DNA from: Fibrobacter sp. UWB4
GTDB lineage: Bacteria; Fibrobacterota; Fibrobacteria; Fibrobacterales; Fibrobacteraceae
Length of the DNA stretch: 64,000 nucleotides
Direction: 5' to 3'
Assembly: GCF_002210345.1 (NCBI RefSeq)
Contig: NZ_MWQI01000002.1
Location: forward strand, 310,001 to 374,000
Below, piece after piece: positions 27,873 through 36,507 of this stretch (positions within the stretch are counted from its first letter, which is position 1; every line of letters starts with the position of its first letter). The translations under genes were made by a program, and so were the position numbers. Below the pieces are notes generated by a model, which did no database searches, had not been told where the DNA came from, and saw only the letters and a program-made list of their open reading frames with translations.

Positions 27873-30596
27873 TTACTTGATGGAGATACGGGCTGTTTTT
27901 GCAGCGCCGTTCATCATCACGCGAACAACGTAGTTGCCATTGCTCAAGTTCTTGAGGGAGAACTGGCTTGCACCGGCATTCACATTTTCGCTGAAGCTTT
28001 CAACGACATGGCCCATAAGGTCGAAGACCTGGACACGAGCCTTGCCAGCCTTGTTGAAGTTCACATTCAAAACGTTGCCGTTCATACCGAACTTGATACC
28101 GCTAGCAGCGCGAGCAACTGTCTTGATGCCAACCTTCGCTTCGACACACTTGAGGTCGTCCACATAGAGATAGTTGATCTTCGGCTGATAAACAACGCCC
28201 TTGTAGCCAACAACTTCCCAAGCCATCTTCTTGATAGCACCCCAGTTGAGGTCCTTCGGGTCATTAGTCCAGTTCGGCTGAACAATGTCTTCGACATTGA
28301 TAACCAAGGTCTTCCAAACCTGGGAATCATCAAGCTGATATTCGTGGTAAGCATAGTCCGTCACAGAACCGTCCTGAACCTTGAAGGTATGAGCGGAGCC
28401 CTTGTAACGATAGCTGATAGCACCGCACTTGCTCAAGTCAATACCCTTGGAGGTATCGGCATTCGTATTGAGGCCAAGAGCCACAAACGGAGCTTCGGTA
28501 TAGGTTCCCTGATCCCAATTGATGTCCTTCAAACCAACAAAGCCCTTAGTGCCATTCGTCTGATCTTCCGTACCCGGGAAAACAACCACATAGCCACCAA
28601 GCTGTTGGTCATAGACGTTAGAAATAGAGGACTTTCCACCCGGTTCCTTATCCGTGTAAGCATACCAGGTACCAGTCGTCTTGAGAACTTCGTCAAGATC
28701 TTCGACATCGTCGATATCCACAACAGTCTTTGCAACAACCGTAGAAGAAGAACCCGGAACAATTGCGCTAGAAGAAGTCGGAGCAATGACGCTGCTAGAA
28801 GAACCAGCAACAACAGAAGAAGAACTCTGGCCAACAGCAGCACTAGAAGAAGACTTCGGCGTATCGCTAGCGCCACCGCTAACAGCAGTGAAGGAAAGAC
28901 CATCGCACTTCACGTCATCGATGTAGAGGTACGGATACTTGGGCTGGTTCAATTCGTCCGGATACTTTTCGAGGCCCTTGATTTCCCAAGAAAGGCGTGT
29001 TGCATTTTCCATCTTGATCGGCTTAGAGCGAGAATCGTCACCCCATGTTTCCTGCTTCAACATGTCCGTCGTAATTTCGACTTCCTTCCAACCTTCAGAT
29101 GCATCCTTGTTCACGCGGTGATAGTTGTAGTCAGTAACGTCGGTCGTTTCGATAGCGAAGTTGTGGCTTGCACCCTTGTACTTGTACTTGATAGTCTTGC
29201 ACTTTGCAAAGTCTGCATAAGCCTTCGGAGAATCCTTAGCCGGTTCCTTCAAGAGCGTGAGGAACATCTTGATGTACGGACCGTAAGAGAGAGAACCCTT
29301 ACCAATCTTGACATCCTTAAGAGCGGCAACATACTTGGACGTATTCTTGTTATCGCCGCTGACCGGATAGACAACCTTGTAAGTCGTGTTGCCGAAATCG
29401 TCTTTGATCTTTTCGTTAGAAATGGAGCTTGCGCCACCGTTTTCCTGATCTTCGACAGCAGCCCATGCACCACCGAGGTAACCATAACGGTCGCCATCTT
29501 CCATGTCATCGAGGATAGAAGTCGTAGCACCGTTTGCGACACCCGTAGAGAAGCCGGATTCTTCTTCGGCATCACCATTCTGGAGGCCGCAATCCTTATA
29601 AGAAGCGCCACCGAGCTTGCCCTTCACATACTTACCAGAATTGGTGTAAGTGAAACCATTTTCGAACATGGCGTTAGCAAATGCAGCAGAAGTTTCGTTC
29701 ATAGCAGAAGCGTTCCAGTTCGTCCAGGACACGCCCTTCTGAGCCATCCATTCTACCCACTGGTTACTGGAGCCTTCATCCGGCTGGCCATCACCGTTGG
29801 CATTGACTGTCCCCCATTCGGTAGCGAACACGGGAACGCCCTTGCCCATTGCAGATTCGGCAGCCTTGTTATAGCCGCCATCGCCCATTCTGTGCGTTGC
29901 TGCGTAGAAGTGGAGCGTGCAACCATAGTTCTTGTCGTTGATACCTGCGTTAGCGCAAGCGTCCGGCTGGCTCGACCATCCCGGGCTGCCCACGAGGATG
30001 AGGTTATCAGAATACTTACGGATAACCGGAATCACCTGGTCGGCATGCTGCTTCACGGCATCCATGCTACCGGTCGGTTCGTTCCAGATTTCGAAAATCA
30101 CGTTATTGTACTTACCGTATTCCTTAGCAGCATATTCGAAGAATTTGACAGCATCGTTAGTAAAGCCTTCGGAAGATTCGATGTGCCAGTCAATGATGAC
30201 GTAAATGTCCTTATCGACAGCAGCATTCACTACGGACTTGAGCAAAGCCTTCTGGAAGCCTTCTCCACCCGTCGTGTAAGAACGGCCTGAGCTATTGAAC
30301 TTTTCGTCTGCTGCACCGAGAGCAAAGCGCACAACTTCGATACCCATGTCGTCAACCAGGCGGTTGATACCCTTTTCGGAGTAGAAGTCGGTAGAATAGG
30401 TGTTGCCCGAGCTCCAGAAGAGGCTCATACCCTTGACCTGAACAGCCTTTTGAGAGTATTCCGGGCAAGAACCAGAAAGCTTGCCACCATTTGCGACGAG
30501 TTCACCGTATGTGCTCACAGGGCCAACACGGCTTGCAGTGACTGCCATAGCAGAAGTTACGGCAGCACAAGTCAAAAGTGCGAAGACTTTTTTCAT
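27873..30596 (-). CDS. GH5 endoglucanase with two CBM11-like domains and sorting tail
   Basis: Counting from the ATG at 30596 (AAGGA 6-8 bases upstream), the 907-residue protein has a signal peptide (~1-18) and a GH5 catalytic domain (~25-335). The acid/base glutamate is in WNEP (E173) and the nucleophile in ATEWG (E260). Two domains follow (~365-590 and ~640-820), each starting DDME/DDVED and ending YLYIDDVKC, resembling CBM11 beta-glucan-binding modules. They are joined by a serine-rich linker. The end (NVNFNKAGKARVQVFDLMG, NLSNGNYVVRV) fits a type IX-like C-terminal sorting domain. It hydrolyses cellulose or mixed-linkage glucans outside the cell. Confidence 0.85.
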   Translation of the reverse strand: MKKVFALLTCAAVTSAMAVTASRVGPVSTYGELVANGGKLSGSCPEYSQKAVQVKGMSLFWSSGNTYSTDFYSEKGINRLVDDMGIEVVRFALGAADEKFNSSGRSYTTGGEGFQKALLKSVVNAAVDKDIYVIIDWHIESSEGFTNDAVKFFEYAAKEYGKYNNVIFEIWNEPTGSMDAVKQHADQVIPVIRKYSDNLILVGSPGWSSQPDACANAGINDKNYGCTLHFYAATHRMGDGGYNKAAESAMGKGVPVFATEWGTVNANGDGQPDEGSSNQWVEWMAQKGVSWTNWNASAMNETSAAFANAMFENGFTYTNSGKYVKGKLGGASYKDCGLQNGDAEEESGFSTGVANGATTSILDDMEDGDRYGYLGGAWAAVEDQENGGASSISNEKIKDDFGNTTYKVVYPVSGDNKNTSKYVAALKDVKIGKGSLSYGPYIKMFLTLLKEPAKDSPKAYADFAKCKTIKYKYKGASHNFAIETTDVTDYNYHRVNKDASEGWKEVEITTDMLKQETWGDDSRSKPIKMENATRLSWEIKGLEKYPDELNQPKYPYLYIDDVKCDGLSFTAVSGGASDTPKSSSSAAVGQSSSSVVAGSSSSVIAPTSSSAIVPGSSSTVVAKTVVDIDDVEDLDEVLKTTGTWYAYTDKEPGGKSSISNVYDQQLGGYVVVFPGTEDQTNGTKGFVGLKDINWDQGTYTEAPFVALGLNTNADTSKGIDLSKCGAISYRYKGSAHTFKVQDGSVTDYAYHEYQLDDSQVWKTLVINVEDIVQPNWTNDPKDLNWGAIKKMAWEVVGYKGVVYQPKINYLYVDDLKCVEAKVGIKTVARAASGIKFGMNGNVLNVNFNKAGKARVQVFDLMGHVVESFSENVNAGASQFSLKNLSNGNYVVRVMMNGAAKTARISIK

Positions 30597-30749
30597 AAAC
30601 ATCCTTTTGGGTTCACCCAATCTCCGCAACCATATAATCCCAAGCGAAAGATAAATATTATGGGGGAAAATAGATGTAATTTATTTAGAAACATTGATTT
30701 TCATTCAAAAAAGGCTATTTGGGATAGAAAATTTTACAGAAAAAAAACT

Positions 30750-30858
30750 ATTGGTCATTAGTCAATGGTCAGTAGTTATTGGTCAATATTTTTTATTGTC
30801 ACCAAAAGAGCTATTTCAACCAAAGACTAACGGCCAGCAACCAGAAACCAACAACTAG
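30750..30858. repeat. Facing heptamer tracts between GH5 and pectate lyase genes
   Basis: 30750-30786 reads in heptamers TGGTCAT, TAGTCAA, TGGTCAG, TAGTTAT, TGGTCAA; 30818-30858 is a similar tract of opposite sense (AACCAAA, GACTAAC, GGCCAGC, AACCAGA). The two halves could form an imperfect stem. Confidence 0.6.
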
Positions 30859-32957
30859 TTCTTTGCAAACTTCATGGTCCGCAAGCCAAGAGTGGTCTTG
30901 AAGCGTACGATATAGACGCCTGCACGAAGCGCACTCAAGTCCACAACTCGGGCGTCACCTACGTTCTTAAGGCCAGCAATATTGACACGGCGGCCGTCGA
31001 TACCGACAATATCCAAACGGGAGACGTCGGAAGTTCCGATGACAAGGTGTGCAGAACGGGAATCGTAGAAAATCTCGCGAGACACCGCCGGCATGACATT
31101 TGCAATCCCAGTCGTTTGAGAAGAACTCGAGCTTTCGACCTTTTCGCTGCTGGAACTAGACTTCGGCGATTCCGAAGAGCTTGAGGATTCCGGATCGGGG
31201 TCCGGAATGACGCTAGAGGAACTTTCACTGGATCCTTCGCTCGATGAACTCAGGCTGACGGAAGAAGATGAAGAACTCTGGGTGACGGAAGAGGAAGAAT
31301 ACTCCATCACTTCGCCGTTACTTCCCTTGTAAGCCATGAGTGCGTCCTTGAGTTTCTGGTTCACGTCTGAGGAGGCGTCATCAACAGAATTGTCAAACGT
31401 CCACTTGAAATCGCCCCCCTGCAAGCGGCCAGCATAGGCACGAACGTTCGCTACAGCCTGTTCCGGAGAATCCGCCGTGTAGCTGTACATGATGGACTTG
31501 TCCGTATCGAAGTTGTTGTAGGTATTTGCGCCCGAATAGGACTTTACGCTAGACGGCACCTGATCATTGCGATTACTTACAACGTAAGCGTCAAAGTCAG
31601 CTTTGGAATCAATATCGCCAATTGCAGTTTCTTTGCCTTTAAGAAAATACTTGCTTGCACCATACGGAATGAACGTGTAAGAGCCTTCCATATAATTGTT
31701 GTAAGCCTTGATTGTACCGCCAGCTTCCTTGCTGAACGTACCGTTGTTTGTCGGATCACGCTTGGTTCCGCTTGCATAGACGTCGGTCCCTTGCAACGAG
31801 GTCATCATCGGATACTTGCAATTGCGGAAGTAGTTTGCTTCCATGAACACGGACGAACCGAGCGTAGAACCTGCGCCGTACTTGGCATTGCCATCGTAAT
31901 AGTTGTTGTAGACATGGGCGCTGTAGTAACGCACACGCGGATGACGGCTATCGGAATGGTCGTACCAGTTGTGGTGATACGTGATATAGTAACCTTCGCT
32001 CGTCCCTTCCTTGAGGCCAAGCAAGTTCGACTTGCCGTTATCCCAGAAGTGGTTGTAGCTGAATGTGATGAAAGAAGACATCTTGCAGTCCAAGGCGCCA
32101 TCGCCCTTGACCTGGTCCTTGTCGCTACCAGCATGGCCGTAGAAAAAATCATTGTTGTGTACCCACACGTACTGGTTGTTCTGCTGCAAGCCGATGTTGT
32201 CGCCTTCGTCAGAATCGACATTCATGAGGCCCAGGTTGCGGATTTCCACATTCTGAGCATTCTTGATGCGAATGCCCCAGCCGTTTACGGTTGCATCGTT
32301 ACCGATACCTTCCACCGTCACGTAGGACGTTTCGGACTTGCCGAGATCAATCATCATGTCGCCCTGCACAAGCGAATCAGAATCCGTCACATTGCCAATG
32401 AAGCGCAAGTCGAGCGGAGTCGTCTCGTAGCCCTTCTTGTAGCAATTCAAGATGCCCTGAAAGCTCTTGCAAGTATTCTTTGTGCCCTTGGCATTCATGG
32501 TCACATCCATCGTCACCGAATTCTTGGTACTCTCGGTTACATAAATCACGGCGGCACCATCCTTGAGCGTACCGTCAGCCTTGTAGGCACCCGGAACACG
32601 GCCATTGCTGAACGCAAAACCAGCTCGGTCATGAGCTTTGACCGTCAAAGATTTCGAGGTTGTCGAAGCGGTTTCCTTGCCGCCTTTTACAGACGCGACC
32701 TTGAGCGTGTAGCTACCGGCCTTGAGGCCGACCACGTCCACACGGTACTTGGAACCGTATTTACGGATGAGCTGGGCATCCACTTTAACATCGTTTGCAC
32801 CAGCGCCCGAATAATAGACGTTGTAGCTATCGGAACCATCAGATGCCCATTCGGCATAGGCCGATTCTAAAGCACCAGAGGCTGTCTGAAGAGAAACTTG
32901 TGCGTTGGCCACAACAAAAAGGCCTGCACACGCAAAAACTGAAACTACGTGTTTCAT
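30855..32957 (-). CDS. Pectate lyase, polysaccharide lyase family 1
   Basis: From the ATG at 32957 (GGGATG just upstream) the 700-residue protein has a signal peptide ending VANA-QV, a short fibronectin/CBM-like beta domain (~20-105), then a PL1 right-handed beta-helix (~110-480). PL1 marks are VTVEGIGNDATVNGWGIRI, NVEIRNLGLMNV, YVWVHNNDF, DGALDCKMSSFITFSYN and HSDSRHPRVRY, the last holding the catalytic arginine. A serine-rich linker (~545-610) and a type IX-like tail (VDLSALRAGVYIVRF) follow. It cleaves pectin by beta-elimination, probably to expose cellulose. Confidence 0.88.
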   Translation of the reverse strand: MKHVVSVFACAGLFVVANAQVSLQTASGALESAYAEWASDGSDSYNVYYSGAGANDVKVDAQLIRKYGSKYRVDVVGLKAGSYTLKVASVKGGKETASTTSKSLTVKAHDRAGFAFSNGRVPGAYKADGTLKDGAAVIYVTESTKNSVTMDVTMNAKGTKNTCKSFQGILNCYKKGYETTPLDLRFIGNVTDSDSLVQGDMMIDLGKSETSYVTVEGIGNDATVNGWGIRIKNAQNVEIRNLGLMNVDSDEGDNIGLQQNNQYVWVHNNDFFYGHAGSDKDQVKGDGALDCKMSSFITFSYNHFWDNGKSNLLGLKEGTSEGYYITYHHNWYDHSDSRHPRVRYYSAHVYNNYYDGNAKYGAGSTLGSSVFMEANYFRNCKYPMMTSLQGTDVYASGTKRDPTNNGTFSKEAGGTIKAYNNYMEGSYTFIPYGASKYFLKGKETAIGDIDSKADFDAYVVSNRNDQVPSSVKSYSGANTYNNFDTDKSIMYSYTADSPEQAVANVRAYAGRLQGGDFKWTFDNSVDDASSDVNQKLKDALMAYKGSNGEVMEYSSSSVTQSSSSSSVSLSSSSEGSSESSSSVIPDPDPESSSSSESPKSSSSSEKVESSSSSQTTGIANVMPAVSREIFYDSRSAHLVIGTSDVSRLDIVGIDGRRVNIAGLKNVGDARVVDLSALRAGVYIVRFKTTLGLRTMKFAKN

Positions 32958-33008
32958 AAAACATCCCACCACAAAAACGGGCTAACAAATAGCCCCACAC
33001 CAAGTATT

Positions 33009-33037
33009 AATATACAGCAATTGTCAATTTTTCGCAA
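33009..33037 (-). promoter_or_regulatory. Promoter of the pectate lyase gene
   Basis: On the minus strand TTGCGA (33037-33032), 17 bases, TATATT (33014-33009), about 52 bases before the start codon. Confidence 0.6.
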
Positions 33038-33183
33038 CATATTTTTTCGTTGCATTGAAAAATCTGATAAAAGACGCATTTTGTCGCTTTCACGAAAGGT
33101 GAATTTTATTTTGCGTGAAATTTTCCAATAAAATTTTATATTGTGGACGCTAGAGTGTGGATGGGAAACCTTAGAGGATGACA

Positions 33184-34962
33184 ATGTTAAAAAAGACTTT
33201 TTTAGCAGGCCTTGCTGTATTTGGCCTCGCATTCACGGATAGCTATGCCGGTTTGAGCGATGACGATTACATCGAAGCCGCATGGATGACGACCCGTTTC
33301 TATGGAGCCCAGCGTTCTGGTCAGGGTCCGAACTGGATCCTCGACGGAACAAATAATCCCACCAGCTTTACAAACGAAAAATATAACGGTAAAGACGTAA
33401 GCGGCGGTTGGTTCGACTGTGGTGACCACGTGATGTATGGCCAGTCCCAGGGTTACTCCTCCTACGTTTTGGCACTCGCATTTGCAGAATTTACTACAGG
33501 TTTTTACGACCTCTACACCGGTGATTACACCGACTACAAGGCAAGCAAGGATTATACCCGCAAGGGTGGCAAGCCAAACGACGTGCGCGATCTTCTCGAA
33601 GAACTCCGCTACGAAGCCGATTTCTGGGTCAAGGCTGCCATTGACGAAAACAACTTTGTGACCGTGAAGGGCAACGGCAACCAAGACCACAACAAGTGGG
33701 TGACCGCCGGTGCCATGACTAAGCTCGGAACTGGCGACGGTGGCGAACCGCGCGAAATTACAGGTAACGCAAACGATGCTTATACACCGGGTATGGCCGC
33801 AGCAATGCTCGCCGTGATGGCCCGAATCGATCCCGATGAATCAGCCCGCGAAAAATACCTGAAGGCAGCAAAGACTGCATTTGCCTACGCCAAAAAGCAC
33901 AAGGGCGTCACAAATTCCCAGGGATTCTATGAAAGCAGCTGGTGGAACGGCATCTGGGAAGACGGTCCGTTCCTTGCGGCAACAGAACTCTACCGTACCA
34001 CCAAGGATGAATCTTACAAGACCGAAGCCAAGAATTTCTACGACAAGATCGACTTCGACAAGAATAGCTACTCCCGCTTTAGCTATTCTGATGCAAGTCC
34101 GCTCTCTAACATTATGGGCGAATACACTTTCAATTTCCATCCGCCTGCAGACTTTTCTGGAGCGGTAGGCTACCTCGACAGAATGTACCTGGAACAGACA
34201 GACAGCAAGGGTATTTACAATAAAGAAACGGGTGGTCCAGGCAAGTTCTCTACACGCACACCATCTGGCGGCGCATTCCTTTATGCCCTTTATTCCAAGT
34301 TTGCAAAAGACGATTCTTACGACGAAGCCATCGAAAAGAATATCGCATACCTCCTCGGCGACAACAGCAACAAGAAATCTTACGTTGTCGGTTTCGATCG
34401 CAACGGAGCCAAGGCGCCGAGCAGGCCGCACCATCGCGGTTACTATGGCAACGAAGATCCAGGTCGCGACGTCAATGGTGCAGGCAATCCTCCTGAAAAG
34501 AACAAACTTTTGGGCGGCATGATTGCAGGCGACTTCACGAGTGGCAGCCACAACGGTTCTACCGCAAACTGGCAGGTGAACGAAGTTTGCGTAGACTTGA
34601 ACGCACCGCTCGTTGGCGCTCTCGGCTACATCTTGAGCAAGCGCGCCCCGGTCAAAAAAGTCGGAAGCGATATTGAAGTTCCAGAAGAAAAACCTGATTC
34701 TTCAGGAAAAGAAAGCATCATTGGCGGACGCATGCTGAACACAATGGCTTTCAACGTCATCCGCAATTCGTCATCGCTCGAAATCAGCAGTGCAAACAAC
34801 ACCCCGTTCAAAGTTCAAATTTTCAGCTTGAGCGGCAAGCTTGAACAGGAGTTCACAAGCAAAGGAACAAGCCTGAATGTGAGCCTCAGAAATAAAGGCA
34901 TGCAGATTATCAAGGTTATGTCCAAGAATGCAACAAAGACATTCAAGGTGAATAATTACTAA
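33184..34962 (+). CDS. GH9 endoglucanase
   Basis: Starting at the ATG at 33184 (AGAGG 6 bases upstream; an ATG at 33178 abuts the ribosome-binding site), the 592-residue protein has a signal peptide (~1-23) and a GH9 domain (~25-480). The aspartate pair is in GGWFDCGDH (D78, D81), where the usual DAGD reads DCGD. PHHRG and NEVCVDLNAPLVGAL (catalytic E467) follow. The last ~75 residues (LEISSANNTPFKVQIFSLSGK, MQIIKVMSK) form a type IX-like tail. It is divergent from the pectate lyase gene and hydrolyses beta-1,4-glucan. Confidence 0.9.
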   Translation: MLKKTFLAGLAVFGLAFTDSYAGLSDDDYIEAAWMTTRFYGAQRSGQGPNWILDGTNNPTSFTNEKYNGKDVSGGWFDCGDHVMYGQSQGYSSYVLALAFAEFTTGFYDLYTGDYTDYKASKDYTRKGGKPNDVRDLLEELRYEADFWVKAAIDENNFVTVKGNGNQDHNKWVTAGAMTKLGTGDGGEPREITGNANDAYTPGMAAAMLAVMARIDPDESAREKYLKAAKTAFAYAKKHKGVTNSQGFYESSWWNGIWEDGPFLAATELYRTTKDESYKTEAKNFYDKIDFDKNSYSRFSYSDASPLSNIMGEYTFNFHPPADFSGAVGYLDRMYLEQTDSKGIYNKETGGPGKFSTRTPSGGAFLYALYSKFAKDDSYDEAIEKNIAYLLGDNSNKKSYVVGFDRNGAKAPSRPHHRGYYGNEDPGRDVNGAGNPPEKNKLLGGMIAGDFTSGSHNGSTANWQVNEVCVDLNAPLVGALGYILSKRAPVKKVGSDIEVPEEKPDSSGKESIIGGRMLNTMAFNVIRNSSSLEISSANNTPFKVQIFSLSGKLEQEFTSKGTSLNVSLRNKGMQIIKVMSKNATKTFKVNNY

Positions 34963-35022
34963 AGCGGCTTCGCCGCACATAGCAAGAGTGCGCGGCACTC
35001 GAAGCAATTTGATCGAACTTAG

Positions 35023-35052
35023 AAGCCCGTGCAAGATGCGCGGGCTTTTTTG
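35023..35052 (+). terminator. Terminator of the GH9 gene
   Basis: GCCCGTGC pairs with GCGCGGGC (one G-T pair) followed by TTTTTT. It touches the end of the convergent aminotransferase gene. Confidence 0.8.
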
Positions 35053-35054
35053 CA

Positions 35055-36443
35055 TTATTGTTTAATACGTTCAATCGCTTCTTTGAAAATCGCAGGGTCT
35101 TGCAACAAGCTCATCACAACCCAGCCATCTTCGTCAAAGTCAAAGAAGAAGCCTGGCTGCACAAGCACATGCTTTTCACGAAGCACGCGGAGCGTGAGTT
35201 CTTCGTCGTCATCGCCGAGACGCACAACGGCGTACCAGCCGCCGAGAACTTCGGGGCAATACTTGGACGGAAACGCTTCGCGGAGCGTCTGCCAATTCTG
35301 TTGCAAGCGGTTAAGAACTTTAGATTCGTAAGCTTCGGAAAGTTTAAGCAGAGATGCGCCAAGAGCCTGCGCTGGCGCAGAAACGCTCAAGTATGCGTCT
35401 TCGACGAATTCAAGAGCCGCGCGAATTTCTTCGAAATTTTCGCGAGGGGCGTAGAACGCCATCCAGCCGAGCTTTAGCTGCGGCGAGCCCACGGCCTTGC
35501 TGAGACCGTTCAGCCAGAAAATCGGGCACTTCGGTCCATCTTTTGGAAGGTTGATAAAGTCACCTCCGCCCGCATCCCAGAGATCCTGCTCCTTCGAACC
35601 TAACTCAACTAAGTCAACAAGTTGACTAGTTTCGTATATCGACTCCACTTCGTTTCGCTCAGGATGACAAGGCGCGAAAACATATTGCCAAGTGCGCGAG
35701 ACTTTATCCGAGAACGCATAATCACCAAAGACTTCATCGACGACGAGAATCATGTTGTTCTCTTCGCAGAATCGCACCGCCTCGTTCCATTCTTCACGCG
35801 AGATGCAATGACCTGTAGGGTTATGCGGCGAAACAAGCAACAAGATTTTCGCGCGTTCCGGCGCCGCCAAGAGGCTATCGGAATCCAAAACAAAGCGGAA
35901 ACCAGATTTTACTGGATTCTTCGCTCCGCTCAGAATGACGTTGTTTTTTGCAGCAATTTTGTCATTATGGGAACGTGCGCCCTCTCGTCTAATCTTCAAG
36001 AAGTACGGAGCACATTCCAGATGTTCGAGCTGCACAAGCGTATCCAAAAGCGGATAGCCGGGCATCGGCGTTAAAATCACATCGCCCGGATCGCAGAAGG
36101 TCTTGAATAGCACGGAATAAGCTTCACTCGTGCTTGCGGTAAGGATTATCTGTCCTGCCGTAAAATTACCACCGCGTTCACGGTAATACTCCACCACCGC
36201 CTCGCGAGCTGATTTCCAACCCGCAGCATCGGGATTCCAATTGCCAAAAGCTTTACGGCCTTCATCGACCGCATCATCCAAATCCACCGGCAAGCCAGCC
36301 TTCACAGGCGAGCTCACAGTCATGTCGATAAACGGAAGCGCATCCGAATTTGCGCACTCTGCAAGAACATCGGCTTTTGCGCGTTCCAGTTCAGCAAAGA
36401 ACGGCGACGGAGAAAGATCTTTAGGAAGTCGAGAAGAAAGCAT
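35055..36443 (-). CDS. PLP-dependent class I/II aminotransferase with repeat-derived inserts
   Basis: The 462-residue protein has aminotransferase fold-I marks: NWNPDAAGW, TASTSEAYSVLFKTFCDPGD, SPHNPTGH, VVDEVFGDYAF, the PLP lysine in NGLSKAVGSPQLKLGW, and a late GGWYAVVRL. The substrate cannot be told. Two segments look foreign: NNVILSGAKNPVKSG (around 35905-35955) and HPERNEVESIYETSQL (around 35620-35670). Both are in-frame translations of the REP-like repeats that are intergenic elsewhere; they sit where surface loops are expected. The start lacks a Shine-Dalgarno; TAGATT ends 10 bases before it. Confidence 0.8.
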   Translation of the reverse strand: MLSSRLPKDLSPSPFFAELERAKADVLAECANSDALPFIDMTVSSPVKAGLPVDLDDAVDEGRKAFGNWNPDAAGWKSAREAVVEYYRERGGNFTAGQIILTASTSEAYSVLFKTFCDPGDVILTPMPGYPLLDTLVQLEHLECAPYFLKIRREGARSHNDKIAAKNNVILSGAKNPVKSGFRFVLDSDSLLAAPERAKILLLVSPHNPTGHCISREEWNEAVRFCEENNMILVVDEVFGDYAFSDKVSRTWQYVFAPCHPERNEVESIYETSQLVDLVELGSKEQDLWDAGGGDFINLPKDGPKCPIFWLNGLSKAVGSPQLKLGWMAFYAPRENFEEIRAALEFVEDAYLSVSAPAQALGASLLKLSEAYESKVLNRLQQNWQTLREAFPSKYCPEVLGGWYAVVRLGDDDEELTLRVLREKHVLVQPGFFFDFDEDGWVVMSLLQDPAIFKEAIERIKQ

Positions 36444-36507
36444 GGTAGCTCAAATCTAGCAAATGCAAATGGCTCTCTAAAATCCGACTCCCTAATTCAC
36501 AATTCCA

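Noticed and set aside
28008-30290. A 760-codon open frame antisense to the GH5 gene
   Set aside because: Low-stop antisense frames also lie over leuA, sufB, hslO and nuoBC. All lack ribosome-binding sites, signal peptides or motifs, and come from codon bias on the real strand.
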